NCBI GenBank assembly: GCA_902609095.1
Contig: CACLQQ010000004.1
Coordinates: forward strand, 1-64,000
DNA: 64,000 nucleotides
From: an uncultured Bacteroidota bacterium
GTDB taxonomy: Bacteria > Bacteroidota > Bacteroidia > Chitinophagales > Saprospiraceae
Direction of reading: 5' to 3'
In this document: positions 33,401 through 44,205 of the stretch, one piece after another
Layout: every line of letters begins with the position of its first letter
Position numbering within the stretch: position 1 is the stretch's first letter
Program-made: the position numbers and the translations under genes
The notes under the pieces: model-generated
Told to the model about the DNA's origin: nothing
What the model saw: only the letters and a program-made list of their open reading frames with translations
Database searches by the model: none

Positions 33401-34120
33401 TGACATTAAAGGCATATGAGATACTGATATCCAAAAAGCTTCTACTGTTTGACCGCTTAGTGTACGTCCACTTGCATCAGTAATAGTACCTGATACCATG
33501 ATAGGCCATTCTTGACCCTTCTCTTCGTATAATAGATCAAGAGCAAAAAGAGCAGCTTTACAGTTCAATGTATCAAATACCGTTTCTATTAATAGGATAT
33601 CTGCTCCCCCATCTACTAAACCTCTAGCTTGTTCGAGATATGCTGAGACTAAATCATCAAAGCTTACTGCGCGATATCCTGGATCGTTAACATCTGGAGA
33701 GAGTGATGCTGTCCGATTAGTAGGGCCTAATGCTCCTGCAATATATCTTGGCTTTTCTGAAGAGTTATATTTTTCCGTAGCTCGTTTAGCTACTTCGGCA
33801 CTTAGTTTATTTAATTCATAACTCAAGTCCTCCATATCATAGTCAGCCTGCGAGATTTTATTTGCACTAAAAGTATTTGTCTCAATTATATCCGCCCCGG
33901 CTTCCAGGTAGGCTTCATGAATCTCCTGAATGATATGTGGCTGGGTAAGAGAAAGCACTTCATTATTACCCTTTATATCCATATGATATTCACTAAAACG
34001 ATCCCCTCTATAGTCTTTCTCTGACAGCTTATATCGCTGGATCATAGTACCCATGGCACCATCCATTACAAGAATCCGACCCTTTAATATCTCTTTTATT
34101 TCTATTTCACTATTGCTCAA
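30458..34120 (-). CDS. metH: Cobalamin-dependent methionine synthase
   Basis: 1220 aa; [44 protein letters not shown] (B12 DxHxxG), C-terminal activation domain [12 protein letters not shown]; annotated start codon is TTG. Confidence 0.97.
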   Translation of the reverse strand: MSNSEIEIKEILKGRILVMDGAMGTMIQRYKLSEKDYRGDRFSEYHMDIKGNNEVLSLTQPHIIQEIHEAYLEAGADIIETNTFSANKISQADYDMEDLSYELNKLSAEVAKRATEKYNSSEKPRYIAGALGPTNRTASLSPDVNDPGYRAVSFDDLVSAYLEQARGLVDGGADILLIETVFDTLNCKAALFALDLLYEEKGQEWPIMVSGTITDASGRTLSGQTVEAFWISVSHMPLMSVGLNCALGAQELTPFLKDLSNIAQCPVSAYPNAGLPNELGEYDQGATEMGEYIKEYASSGLVNIIGGCCGTTPDHIKVMADNVIGISPRIYNLEGRYSTYSGLEPLIARDNINFINVGERTNVTGSRKFARLIKEGNYEEALTVAQDQVEGGAQIIDVNMDEGLLDSKKEMKEFLNLMMAEPEIAKLPIMIDSSKFEVIEEGLKCVQGKCIVNSISMKEGEEAFIQQAKTVKRYGAAAVVMAFDEVGQADTTERKVEICVRAYDILVNQVGFNPKDIIFDPNIFAIATGIEEHNDYAINFIEAMEQIKQKCPGVKISGGVSNISFSFRGNSKVREAMHSVFLYHAIKKGMDMGIVNAGMMEIYDEIPIELKDLIEDVIFNKRPDATDRLLNYAENVKGSGKAKVVDLSWRENSVSKRIEHALVKGITKFIDADAQEAMEELSSPLKVIEGPLMDGMNVVGDLFGAGKMFLPQVVKSARVMKKAVAYLTPFIEEEKDGVIQTKGKILLATVKGDVHDIGKNIVGVVLACNNFEIIDLGVMVPATKILEEAVKHQVDIIGLSGLITPSLDEMVNIASLMQERGMNIPLLIGGATTSKTHTALKIDPVYKGATVHVLDASRSVGVASILTSNNENAKSDYILDTRAEYDRVRTQRLKSTTQKEYIPIEQARLKKLQLDWDNYIPPKPNQLGVHELLSYDIKKIVEYIDWSPFFSSWQLKGKYPQIFKNKVIGIEAKKLFEDAQEMLEKIVDESWITANGVYGLFPAYSKEEDIIIREKSKEYRLFGLRQQRKKSKKIPQLALADFVAPQNKNQDYIGAFAVTTGLNIENKLKAFETTHDDYNSILLKSLADRLAEAFAEKLHEMVRTEFWGYEQNKYQNEDLIKEKYRGIRPAPGYPACPDHAQKETIFSLLNVSERIGISLTESLAMYPAASVSGYYLSHPDSKYFALGQIELDQVTDYAGRKGVSILNAEKFLFPSLNYKD

Positions 34121-35640
34121 TAGTCAATTCTTTTATTAAACATGTTAACCGACACTTCAAAACTGATATAACTGGTTTTATCATTTAGAGTTGTGTTTTC
34201 ACTTGTTTGATTTCGGTACAAATATCGTAATTCAGCGTAGTACCCTGGGAATAGTTCGTAAGACACGCTCAATGCCAATATTTTCTGTGGTGCTATCTCC
34301 ATAATTGGATGTTAATATCCTGGTGGATAATTTGACATCAGAACTGGGATGGTATGTTATTTCAAAAATTATTTCATTGAAATTAGCCCCCAATGGGTGT
34401 GCTAAGGCTTGATTGAAATAAGAATAGCTAGTTAAGACATTTCCTGTCTCATCCGCTACCCTTTGAGAATAGGTATAGGGTATAGCTGTATTAAACTCTA
34501 ATTGTAAGTCTAAACGATAAATATTAAAGAGATCATAATGTTTTACACCAAGCTGGTAGGCAATCTTATTTCTCCACCAACCATTACCAGCAAATATCTG
34601 ATCTGATCTAAACTCATCTAACATTAGTTGTCCATAAGATTTGGTACCATCTACGGGTATATAAGAAAGATTGAGACCAATGAGGACATTATCAGGACTA
34701 TCTAAGAATTGTTCTATCGTTCTATAAAGAGTTACTGGATTAAGATATTGTATTTCGAATTGATTGTTTCTACTAAATACTACTGCCTCATAAACGCCTA
34801 TACTAATCCTTGAAGAAGGTTTAAAATGTAAGTAGTTTGCCACCATGTATTTTTTAGGAAGAAGGTTGTCAACTTCGTTTTGAGTACTGCTTATGGAGCT
34901 AACTCAGTAAAAAGGTTTTGATAGTGGAACTTCCACACATTTGTATTGAGCTTTAAGGTATAAGTAATTGTGGCTGTAGTCGCTGAGCAACAATGATCTA
35001 TAACCGTCGTCGATGAAATTGTTCTCGAAGCTTAGTTGGAGATTGATAGATTTAGAAATTTTAAGATCAGTACATCCTTTAGCGTTAAGATGATCCCACC
35101 CATTAAAGGAGGTAATAATATTGCTTTGATAGCCTTTATAAAACCCTTGTCCTGAAATCTCTCCCCATCTATTAATTCTCTGATTTACAGTAGGTAAGAA
35201 CTCTCATTGATTTTCATAGATCACGCTGTAAAAGTATATTTTGTGATCTATGGATCCTTTTATTTTGAGCCCTCTGATATTTTGATTTATGGCATTTCCA
35301 GAGCTGCTACCTCCTTGGATGTTTAATATCGGATTGACTTTTAATTCGAAGTCATCTGTGCTGACTCGGAATAGATGATATGGCACTCTATAAGAAGCTC
35401 CCCAAAACCCACTCCTATTTTTAGTATCCTCACGTTTAGTATTTTTATATACGGATTGATTTCATCGTATTCTCCATTGAATTTTTTCAACTGTTCTTGA
35501 TCGGAATTAGAGAATATTGATAATGAATCCAAAACATCTATGTAAACAAGAGAGTCTGTATATCTAATAGCTGTATAAGGCGAAAAATCATTAGGATGAA
35601 TTGCTGAATTCGGTCAATTGTGTGAAACTGGTTGGGGTTG
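34117..35640 (-). pseudogene. Wzi/RemB-like capsule-assembly outer-membrane protein, degraded
   Basis: Fragments VANYLHFKPSSRISIGVYEAVVFSRNNQFEIQYLNPVTLYRTIEQFLDSPDNVLIGLNLSYIP...; ILALSVSYELFPGYYAELRYLYRN in another frame; further broken fragments 35204-35532. Confidence 0.6.
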
Positions 35641-35716
35641 TAATCCAAAAAGCTAATCTAAGTAAAACAGAATGTGATAGTGTGAAATAGAAGTAAATTA
35701 GATGCCCCTGTTTTTA

Positions 35717-36781
35717 TCACACGGTAAAGTTAAGTAGGTATTGGTGTACAGCTTGGTCAAAGTTATCAGAAGTATCATTTAGAAACTCAACTTTAATCGG
35801 TAAAACATAGATATCAATATTGTTATCAATTAGAAATGCGTGATGTAGAGCAAGTCTTGTAGCATCTTTTTCGGTTGTAAGAATTACCTTATTTTGATCT
35901 TGAATTTTGATATATGTATTAGCTAATACTGAGATCTCATGAGCACTAAAAAAATGATGGTCTTCAAATGAAAATGCTGTAACTTCATTAATCTGAGTAT
36001 ATAGATATTCTAATAGGTAATCTGTAGAAGCAATAGCTGTCACTAATATGGCTTGATTGAACTCCTCTAATGTAATACGGCTTCCATTGAACATATGATA
36101 TGGTCTCTCATAGCAATATTTGCTGAAGTATATTTCTTGATATACTTCTGGCTCTATTTCACTTGTGATAGAGCTGATCTCTGCATTATCTAAGTGAGAT
36201 GGGCATTTACTGACTATGATAATATCTGCTCTAGAAGAAGCTTGAGGCCATTCTCTCAACCTGCCAGTAGGCATAAGGAAATCTTTATAATAAGGTTTAC
36301 TATAGTCGGTGATCAGGATATTTAGTCCTGGAGTGACACTTCTATGTTGATAGCTATCATCTAAGATAAGTGCTTGAATATTCGGCTTTTCGGACAATAG
36401 ATATGGAATACCTAAAGATCGACTTTCAGATACTGCAATATGTATATCTGGATATTTTAGTGAGAACTGTTTAGGTTCGTCTCCCACAATTAGAGCACTC
36501 GCATTTTGAGTTACCATTCTATACCCTTTACTCTTACGATTATATCCACGACTCATGACTCCAATCTCGAGATAAGGTTTAAGTAACTCAATTAGATACT
36601 CGACATGAGGTGTTTTACCAGATCCTCCTATAGCTAGGTTACCTATGCCTATAACTGGAATGTTAAATTCTATAGATCTCAGAAGATTGCTACGGTAGAG
36701 AAGATCTCTCATTAATACCCCAAGACCAAAGAGTATGGTTAAAGGGAATAACAAGGCCCTAAATATATATGCCCTAACCAC
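35717..36781 (-). CDS. lpxK: Tetraacyldisaccharide 4'-kinase
   Basis: FNIPVIGIGNLAIGGSGKTPHVEYLIELLK, GVMSRGYNRKSKGY, LILDDSYQHRSV. Confidence 0.95.
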   Translation of the reverse strand: MVRAYIFRALLFPLTILFGLGVLMRDLLYRSNLLRSIEFNIPVIGIGNLAIGGSGKTPHVEYLIELLKPYLEIGVMSRGYNRKSKGYRMVTQNASALIVGDEPKQFSLKYPDIHIAVSESRSLGIPYLLSEKPNIQALILDDSYQHRSVTPGLNILITDYSKPYYKDFLMPTGRLREWPQASSRADIIIVSKCPSHLDNAEISSITSEIEPEVYQEIYFSKYCYERPYHMFNGSRITLEEFNQAILVTAIASTDYLLEYLYTQINEVTAFSFEDHHFFSAHEISVLANTYIKIQDQNKVILTTEKDATRLALHHAFLIDNNIDIYVLPIKVEFLNDTSDNFDQAVHQYLLNFTV

Positions 36782-36782
36782 G

Positions 36783-38045
36783 CTAAATTTGTTTAAAAAC
36801 GTGATGTCCTATTGGACAAGCTAAACACTTTTTATTGCTGCAGTGATTCTTCTTTTGATGTAATAGTGATTGTCTACTAGCAGCATTTTGAGAATTTAGA
36901 CCTAGTTGCTCCCATTTTTTGAGAATGGCATTAGATTCTAATAACTCAATCGCACCATTCTTAAAATTTTCATTCTTATGATCGACTCCGTAGGCATATT
37001 TTAGATGAGCAATTGTGTTAATAAGGATAGAGTGAATTTTATGAAATCCGATTGATTTTTTAATAGGTTTGGATTCAGCATCAAATTTATAGTGTCTATA
37101 CCAAAAGCCTGAATCAATGCTTATTTCGAATCTATCGATAAGTGATTTGTGGTCATCACTGAAAATGAACTGATCAAGTCTTGAGTTTGAAATCAAGAAC
37201 TTTGCGAGTTGTGCTATTCGTATAGTTGGAAATCCTGATGGCCTCATTCTAATAAACTTCCATTCAATAGGCCTCATGTTCCTAAGACCATATTTCTTCT
37301 GATAGAAGTGAAAATGATTTTTAAGATGCTTAAAACAATCTCCATCTCCTTCGTGATCAAGAAAGCCAGTAGTGCCGTAAAGTAGGCTTTCTGTAATTTC
37401 AATTGAGTCTTTGTGTTTTTGGATGATTTTATGAGGAATGAGTATGCTAAGTTTTAGAAATGAATCAGCATTAACACTAAGTCCAAAAGACAAAAGTAGT
37501 CTCTGATAGATGATTTCCTGCCAATCATTATTATTTATAGATAATGCCGAGAGTATCCTATTGGATTTAATTGTTAACCTTTCAGCCAATATCTTGTCTA
37601 TAGTACTTGATATGGTGATATCATTAACTGAAGATAACCAGGACTCACATTGTAACCATTTAGGATTATTACGTAAGATTTGATAAGCGTTATATATCGA
37701 AGACTTGATGTGTGATTTTAGTTCTAAAGTCGGGACTGGCTGTTTTTCAATTAATACTGTTTTATTGTGATTGAACACAACATGCAAGATCACATTTTTA
37801 TATGCAGGATCATTCTCATGTTTATGTATATACCATTCTGAGGACTTTATATGCATTTCAATATGACTGTGCCAAACTGTATAAATTTACTACTTGCATT
37901 TAGAAAGTCGGGTCCTGCATTTGGATTAGATGTACCGAAACTTAGTAATTCTAAAGTCTCTCCAGCTGTTGTCTCAAGATTTAGAAAATTGAAATTCTTA
38001 ACTTTCCAGATATAATGGATAAAGTCTTCTGAAATAGCAATATTA
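36783..38045 (-). pseudogene. DUF2851 family protein with N-terminal frameshift
   Basis: ORF 36783-37856 begins MHIKSSEWYIHKHENDPAYKNVILHVVF; expected N-terminus ISEDFIHYIWKVKNFNFLNLETTAGETLELLSFGTSNPNAGPDFLNASSKFI lies upstream in a different frame. Confidence 0.75.
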
Positions 38046-38047
38046 AC

Positions 38048-38542
38048 TTACAACCCTCTTTCATATATCTTAAAGGTATATGAATATTGGTTTTTATGAT
38101 TCGCTTTGTGAGCTTCTGTAAATGTTAAGTTATAGGAGTTATAGTCTAATTTTGGGAAATACGTGTCTCCTTTTGGACTCGCATCTACCTCTGTGAGATA
38201 TAATCTATTCCACAATCCTTTGGTCTGTTCATATATTTTACCTCCTCCAAGTATGAAAACTTCAGATTCACCTTGTTGATAAGCATATGCCAGAGCCTTA
38301 TCTATGCTATATCGAATGATCACATCACTGTGATAATATCCTTTATCCCTGGTTACCACGATATGAATTCTTTCTTTGAGTAAACCAGGGAGGGATTCAA
38401 AGGATTTGCGACCCATGATAATGTGTCGATTGAGCGTGTTAGATTTAAACCACTTCAGATCACCTGGCAATCGCCATGGCAGGTCATTGTCTTTTCCTAT
38501 GACATTATTTTTTCCTTTGGCAACTATTGCTGATATGATCAT
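38048..38542 (-). CDS. folA: Dihydrofolate reductase
   Basis: MIISAIVAKGKNNVIGKDNDLPWRLPGDLKWFKSNTLNRHIIMGRKSFESLP. Confidence 0.96.
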   Translation of the reverse strand: MIISAIVAKGKNNVIGKDNDLPWRLPGDLKWFKSNTLNRHIIMGRKSFESLPGLLKERIHIVVTRDKGYYHSDVIIRYSIDKALAYAYQQGESEVFILGGGKIYEQTKGLWNRLYLTEVDASPKGDTYFPKLDYNSYNLTFTEAHKANHKNQYSYTFKIYERGL

Positions 38543-38553
38543 ATATCTATGAG

Positions 38554-40395
38554 TTATAGATTAAGTAAATCAGCCTCAACTATACTTTGTTCAAGTTTAG
38601 ATCTCCGTCTATCAATTTCAGTATTAATATATTTCTCTATTAATAAACCTGAAATTGGAGCTGCATAGGTGCCACCACCACCAGCATTTTCAATAAATAC
38701 CGCAAGGGCTATTTTGGGGTTATCAACAGGGGCAAAGGCGAAAAAGACTGAATGATCTATGCCCTGAGGATTCTGCGATGTTCCTGTTTTACCTGCTATT
38801 CTAATTCCTGGAACATAGGCTCGATCTCCAGATCCGCTATCAACCACCCTTTCCATACCTTCTATTACCGGTTTAAAAAGGAATGAGTCAATACCCACAA
38901 AATTGTCTTCAGTAAATCGTTCGTCAATACCTTTTTGATCAATGTCTTTAATTATATGTGGGATGTGATAAGAACCCCTATTGGCCAATATTGCTGCCAG
39001 ATTAGCCATTTGAATAGTGGTAAGCTGCAATTCGCCTTGTCCTATGCCAAGTGAGAGTATATAGGTTGATCGCCAACATTGATTGCATTTGTATTGATCA
39101 TTGTAAAAGGATGTCGTAGGAATGAAACCATCAATCTCTTCGTTAAGATCTATTCCTAACTTACTGCCTAAACCAAATTTTTCTAAGTATGAATTCAAAA
39201 GATCAAGACCCTTACCAGGAGTTCTGTAACCATAATGGTTGATGAAGTCTCTCATCATTTGGTAGAAATAAGTATTGCAAGAGTATTGTAAGGCGGTCTG
39301 TATATTTTTTGGTCTAGGATGATTCCTACACCCTTGAATAAATCCTTTCTTTTCATTGATGACATATTCTCCAGAACAAGTCATTGATTTAGTCGGATAA
39401 GTTATGCCTTCTTGCATAGCTATTAATCCTAAGATAGGTTTAAATATTGAACCAGGAGGATATTTCGCTTGGATTGACCTATCCATTAAAGGTCGATGTA
39501 GTGTATCTGATAATAAACTCAAGTATGTTTCAGAGCGAGTTTTACCAAAAGAAAGACTATTTGGATCATAACCTGGACTACTAGCCATTGTTAGTATTTC
39601 TCCAGTATTTGGTTCGATAGCAACTATACTCCCTCTCTTATTTTGTAATAGGTATTCAGCATAAAGCTGCAAACCTATATCTATACTCGACTTTAATTTA
39701 AATCCACTTTGGGCAACCGAGTCGTTTCGGCCGAATTGGTATTCTTCTATTCCTTGACCAAAATTATCTTTTAGAAGGTATTCGACTCCTTTAGAACCTC
39801 TTAAGAAACTGTCATAATATCTTTCTATTCCACTTGCACCTTTGGTATCACCAATTTCAAAAGCGTCATTAGATTCTATCTCTTGAGGATTTACTTCACT
39901 TACATGACCTAGCATATGACTTCCCGCGGCATGAGGGTACGATCGTCTACTTTTAATCATAGGATAAAATCCAGGAAATTTATGGAGATGTTCTTGAAAT
40001 TGAGAATAAGTTATAGGGCTGATATTCTCTAATAATGTGAAGGGTAAATGCTTTCTAAAATATCTACGGGACATGGCCACTTCGAGAGCTTGATCAAATT
40101 CTGTCGATTCTAAACTTAGGAGTTTACAAAACTCTTCTTTATCAAAATCATCTGGGATTTCATTATATATTATCTCAAGTTGATAGGTAGGCTCATTGAC
40201 AACAATGAGCTGGTCGTTTCTATCCACGATTACACCTCTTGATGGCTTTATAGTCTTTTTTATAAGTGTTCTATTTTCTGCTTTTAGACTATAGTCACTA
40301 TCTATGATTTGATGATTGAAAAGATTTGCTACAAGTACCCCTGAACCAAGGAAAAATAAGATGAGTATAATTTTATATCGTTCCTTGTGCTCCAT
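38554..40395 (-). CDS. mrdA: Penicillin-binding protein 2
   Basis: 613 aa; PSRGVIVDRNDQLIV, GSIFKPILGLIAMQEG, SCNTYFYQ, AGKTGTSQNP. Confidence 0.95.
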   Translation of the reverse strand: MEHKERYKIILILFFLGSGVLVANLFNHQIIDSDYSLKAENRTLIKKTIKPSRGVIVDRNDQLIVVNEPTYQLEIIYNEIPDDFDKEEFCKLLSLESTEFDQALEVAMSRRYFRKHLPFTLLENISPITYSQFQEHLHKFPGFYPMIKSRRSYPHAAGSHMLGHVSEVNPQEIESNDAFEIGDTKGASGIERYYDSFLRGSKGVEYLLKDNFGQGIEEYQFGRNDSVAQSGFKLKSSIDIGLQLYAEYLLQNKRGSIVAIEPNTGEILTMASSPGYDPNSLSFGKTRSETYLSLLSDTLHRPLMDRSIQAKYPPGSIFKPILGLIAMQEGITYPTKSMTCSGEYVINEKKGFIQGCRNHPRPKNIQTALQYSCNTYFYQMMRDFINHYGYRTPGKGLDLLNSYLEKFGLGSKLGIDLNEEIDGFIPTTSFYNDQYKCNQCWRSTYILSLGIGQGELQLTTIQMANLAAILANRGSYHIPHIIKDIDQKGIDERFTEDNFVGIDSFLFKPVIEGMERVVDSGSGDRAYVPGIRIAGKTGTSQNPQGIDHSVFFAFAPVDNPKIALAVFIENAGGGGTYAAPISGLLIEKYINTEIDRRRSKLEQSIVEADLLNL

Positions 40396-40416
40396 AGAAA
40401 CTAAAGATATTTCAAT

Positions 40417-40935
40417 TTAAAATCTGATAATGAACTGGTATATGTTTATGATCAGATAAGATGCTATAAAGCTGATAATAGTGTTGATAAAGATCTTATC
40501 TAAATAAACAAACGAAAATGCATCTACGGAAAAGTATGTTAGAAGATGAATAAACAAGATTATCGAGCCATACATCAAAAACCATGACAAACCATAGTTA
40601 TTTGAACTGGGAGAATTGTCTGTGCGATACCCTCCCCTTGGTTCTAATAAAGAGAGTATATAAGGCCTCATGAAGGCGATTAAGACTAATGATGAAGCAT
40701 GAACGCCGATTGATTGATAAAAATAATCTATGATCAACCCGATTATAAAAGCAATAACAAGCAGGCTACTCTTAGAGTAGGATAAGGGTAGAAGAATAAT
40801 GATTAGTGGGTAAATGTAAATCGTGAGTGAGTATCTGCTTCCAACAGGAATGGAAAAAGTCAAGAGTAGGAATATCTGTATACTCAATATGATAATAGAA
40901 TGGATCGATGTGGATATTATATCAATGCGATTCAT
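40417..40935 (-). CDS. mreD: Rod shape-determining protein MreD
   Basis: 172 aa multi-TM between mreC and mrdA. Confidence 0.82.
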   Translation of the reverse strand: MNRIDIISTSIHSIIILSIQIFLLLTFSIPVGSRYSLTIYIYPLIIILLPLSYSKSSLLVIAFIIGLIIDYFYQSIGVHASSLVLIAFMRPYILSLLEPRGGYRTDNSPSSNNYGLSWFLMYGSIILFIHLLTYFSVDAFSFVYLDKIFINTIISFIASYLIINIYQFIIRF

Positions 40936-41732
40936 AAAGAGTTGATTTCTTGCTTTGAGAGATTATTCACTATGAAAACATTATCAACATTGGTCAAAGA
41001 AGCACTTGGATTAACAGAAATCCTGTAAAATTCTCCTGATTTTTCCAAAGTCCAGTTCATGACTGTTCCAACCATAATTCCTGCAGGATATATAGTTGAG
41101 TAACCGTTTGTAACTACAGAATCACCAATCTCGATGTTAGCATGATTTGGTATTCCTTCTAATATCAATTCATTTATTGATCTACCTGGCCAAGATATAG
41201 TCCCAAAATAGTTTTCAGGCTTTAGTGTTGCACTTACTTTAATGTCAACATTTAGGAGATTCATAGCTGTGCTATAGTTTGTACTAGTTCCAGTAATCTT
41301 ACCGATTAAACCATCATAACTGATGACACCTAAATCTGCTGTGATACTATCAACAGATCCTTTATTCAGTATCAGCTTATTTCGCTGAGAGTGAATGCTC
41401 TGACTGAGAATCTTGGCAGGCATAACGTCAAAATGAAAGTCGGCTGCTTGTCTTGTTTTTTGGGTATTCAGTTGATCACTTAGTTCTATGATTTCTCTAA
41501 TCAGAGATGCATTTTCCGCCGAGAGTTCAGCATTTTCTTGCTCTAATGCAAATAGGTCGTTGAGTCTAGAAGTTTGACTTCTTATAGAGCCAGTAAGCTG
41601 ACTTACAGAGTTTGATATAATTTGACCTTGAGTTTTGTTGTAATTGACAACAAGTGAGAGACAAATTATTTCGAGCACCACGAAAAGTATAATATGTACA
41701 TATCGCTGTGCAATGCCGAAAACTGAAGTCAT
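40932..41732 (-). CDS. mreC: Rod shape-determining protein MreC
   Basis: LNKGSVDSITADLGVISYDGLIGKITGTSTNYSTAMNLLN. Confidence 0.93.
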   Translation of the reverse strand: MTSVFGIAQRYVHIILFVVLEIICLSLVVNYNKTQGQIISNSVSQLTGSIRSQTSRLNDLFALEQENAELSAENASLIREIIELSDQLNTQKTRQAADFHFDVMPAKILSQSIHSQRNKLILNKGSVDSITADLGVISYDGLIGKITGTSTNYSTAMNLLNVDIKVSATLKPENYFGTISWPGRSINELILEGIPNHANIEIGDSVVTNGYSTIYPAGIMVGTVMNWTLEKSGEFYRISVNPSASLTNVDNVFIVNNLSKQEINSL

Positions 41733-41734
41733 TA

Positions 41735-42766
41735 TTACATGCTCCTTCTATCCATCAAAAAAGTATATTTACTGGTATTCTGTAGTGCAATTCCAGTACC
41801 TCTTACTACAGCTTTCAAAGGATCATCTGCGACGAATACATTGAGCTTAGTCTTTTCATTTATTCTTCTATCTAAACCTCTCAAAAGTGCTCCTCCACCA
41901 GTAAGGTAAATTCCTGTTCTATAGATATCCGAGGCTAATTCTGGTGGGGTTTCTTCGAGTGCCCTTATGACAGCATCTTCAATTTTAGCAATTGATTTAT
42001 CAAGCGCCTCTGCAACCTCTGCATGGGTAACAAGTATCTGTTTCGGGATTCCGGTTAACAAATCCCGACCATTAACAGCCAATGGTGCTGGTGGATTCTC
42101 AATATGTGGAATAGCCGCACCAACTTCTTTTTTGATGTACTCAGCAGTTCTTTCTCCGATGAGGAGGTTATGCATGCGTTTTACATACTCTATAATATCC
42201 TCATTCAGTTCATCCCCAGCAGTTCGGATAGATTGGTCAGTCACGATACCAGATAATGCGATGACGGCAATTTCTGTAGTTCCTCCTCCTATATCGATAA
42301 TCATATTTCCCATAGGTTCTAAAACATCAACACCGATACCTAATGCAGCTGCCATAGGTTCGTGAATCAAATATGTTTCCTTGGCATCTACATGATCTGC
42401 AGAATCAAATACTGCACGTTTTTCAACTTCGGTAATACCAGAAGGAATGCATATAACCATTTTCAGATGAGAGAAAAACTTGCGTCTTCCTTCAACCATA
42501 TTGATCATTCCTTGAATCATATTCTCTGCAGCCTGAAAGTCTGCTATAACTCCATCTTTAAGAGGTCTAACCGTAAGAATATTACTGTGAGTTTTTTCAT
42601 GCATATGCATTGCTTTTGTACCAACAGCAATTAATTCTCGGGTATTTCTATCCATTGCGACAATAGAAGGCTCATCTACCACTACCTCGTCGTCATAGAC
42701 TACTAAGGTGTTTGCTGTACCCAAGTCTATTGCCAACTCTTGTCTAAAAAAACTGAATAATCCCAT
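41735..42766 (-). CDS. mreB: Rod shape-determining protein MreB
   Basis: FRQELAIDLGTANTLVVYDDEVVVDEPSIVA, GGGTTEIAVIALSGIV. Confidence 0.97.
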   Translation of the reverse strand: MGLFSFFRQELAIDLGTANTLVVYDDEVVVDEPSIVAMDRNTRELIAVGTKAMHMHEKTHSNILTVRPLKDGVIADFQAAENMIQGMINMVEGRRKFFSHLKMVICIPSGITEVEKRAVFDSADHVDAKETYLIHEPMAAALGIGVDVLEPMGNMIIDIGGGTTEIAVIALSGIVTDQSIRTAGDELNEDIIEYVKRMHNLLIGERTAEYIKKEVGAAIPHIENPPAPLAVNGRDLLTGIPKQILVTHAEVAEALDKSIAKIEDAVIRALEETPPELASDIYRTGIYLTGGGALLRGLDRRINEKTKLNVFVADDPLKAVVRGTGIALQNTSKYTFLMDRRSM

Positions 42767-42811
42767 TAATTTCTCCTATGCTTATGATTGACTTTATTCT
42801 TTAATTATATC

Positions 42812-44104
42812 TTAACCCACAGTTACAATCCAAAAATCGTTCCTGTTAAGGTATTTCTGTGATGTTTCTAGCACATCTACTGGGCTTATAGATTGAGATA
42901 TATCTAAAAGGGTTCTTAATTCGTTTAAGGGAATGTTGTTCAAAGCTAATGTTTTTATAGCCTTTATACTATTCAATGGTCCATCAAAAAAGTTGATATA
43001 CATTCCACTGATATAGTTTTTCACCAAGTTTAACTCCTCTTCTGGTACTTTGTCTTGACATAGTTTATTCATCTCCTTTTCTATTTCCATTAGGGTTTCG
43101 TCAACTGACTTATGGTCTACTTCTGTAGAGATCATAATAGATCCATCGATCAAATGAGTATCCATTATAGAATAGATGCTATAGGTGAGACCTTTTTCTT
43201 CTCTTATATTGGTAGTTAACCTACTTCCAAAGTACCCTCCTAATATAGTATTAACCATAAGTAATTTATGATAATCTGTGTTTATTCGATTAAAAGTTGG
43301 CCTCCCTAGTCTAATGGACGTTTGCATTGGATTACCTTTAAGAATCAGGTTTCTATCTAATGACGATTTAGGCACATGAGTAATAACCTTATTTGTCCTA
43401 TGACTTTTAGGAACTTGATTTAAAACACCCTTCAACTCAGAGATGATAGAATCATTGATATCTCCTGCTATAAAACACCTACAATTATTCGCTGTAAAAT
43501 GCTTCTGATAATGCATTTTCAAATCGTTAGTCTGAATCGTCTTGTATTTTTCTATTTCACTATTGTATCCATAAGGATGTTGATTACCAAAAATTGCTTC
43601 TGTAAGCTTACGATATGATACGATATCGTTTTTCTTTAAATCTGTTTTGAGTCTTTCTTTTCGTCTTGATTTGATTAGCGTTAACTCATTTTCTTCAAAC
43701 GAAGGATTAAGCAAAATTTCCTCCAACAAAGGCTTGAGTTGTTTAAAATGCTTAGTCATACATAGCATCTTAATGGAACAAGTATCAAAGTCTGCTCGAA
43801 TTCTTAAGGTAGCTCCATGAAAGTCGATTATTTCAGCAATCTCTTGGCTGGACTTACCCGTGGTCCCCTCGCTGAGAAGTGATGCAGTACAAGAAGAGAC
43901 CATTTGCTTTTGCTCTTGTAATCTACCCGCTTCAAAAACAATATCGATTAATATGATTTCACAATTTGGCTTAGTAATTTGATATAGAGGGATATCATTA
44001 GGGGAAGAGTCCACAACAACTTCAGGCCACACAATGGTATCGAGAGGATTAATTTTTGGGGGGTTTTTAAAGTTGGCCAAGTTGAATTGCTTAAAGTGAG
44101 GCAA
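42812..44104 (-). CDS. M16 family zinc peptidase-like protein
   Basis: NCEIILIDIVFEAGRLQEQKQMVSSCTASLLSEGTTGKSSQEIAEIIDFHGATL; NTILGGYFGSRLTTNIREEKGLTYSIYS; no HxxEH seen, so probably a non-catalytic partner type. Confidence 0.88.
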   Translation of the reverse strand: MPHFKQFNLANFKNPPKINPLDTIVWPEVVVDSSPNDIPLYQITKPNCEIILIDIVFEAGRLQEQKQMVSSCTASLLSEGTTGKSSQEIAEIIDFHGATLRIRADFDTCSIKMLCMTKHFKQLKPLLEEILLNPSFEENELTLIKSRRKERLKTDLKKNDIVSYRKLTEAIFGNQHPYGYNSEIEKYKTIQTNDLKMHYQKHFTANNCRCFIAGDINDSIISELKGVLNQVPKSHRTNKVITHVPKSSLDRNLILKGNPMQTSIRLGRPTFNRINTDYHKLLMVNTILGGYFGSRLTTNIREEKGLTYSIYSIMDTHLIDGSIMISTEVDHKSVDETLMEIEKEMNKLCQDKVPEEELNLVKNYISGMYINFFDGPLNSIKAIKTLALNNIPLNELRTLLDISQSISPVDVLETSQKYLNRNDFWIVTVG

Positions 44105-44205
44105 AAGTAATCAAACAAGCGTTGATTTGAATATATACAGGTCTATTGGCTTTGTATAAAATTTGCTTAGCTTTAATTTTTGAATCAAGACATAATTATT
44201 GCTCA

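Noticed and set aside
30458-34120. Cobalamin riboswitch upstream of metH
   Set aside because: The gene overlaps the preceding ORF, leaving no leader space immediately upstream; no B12-box-like sequence noticed
41967-42634. ORFs 41967-42365 (+) and 42362-42634 (+)
   Set aside because: Antisense to mreB; low-complexity translations typical of shadow ORFs
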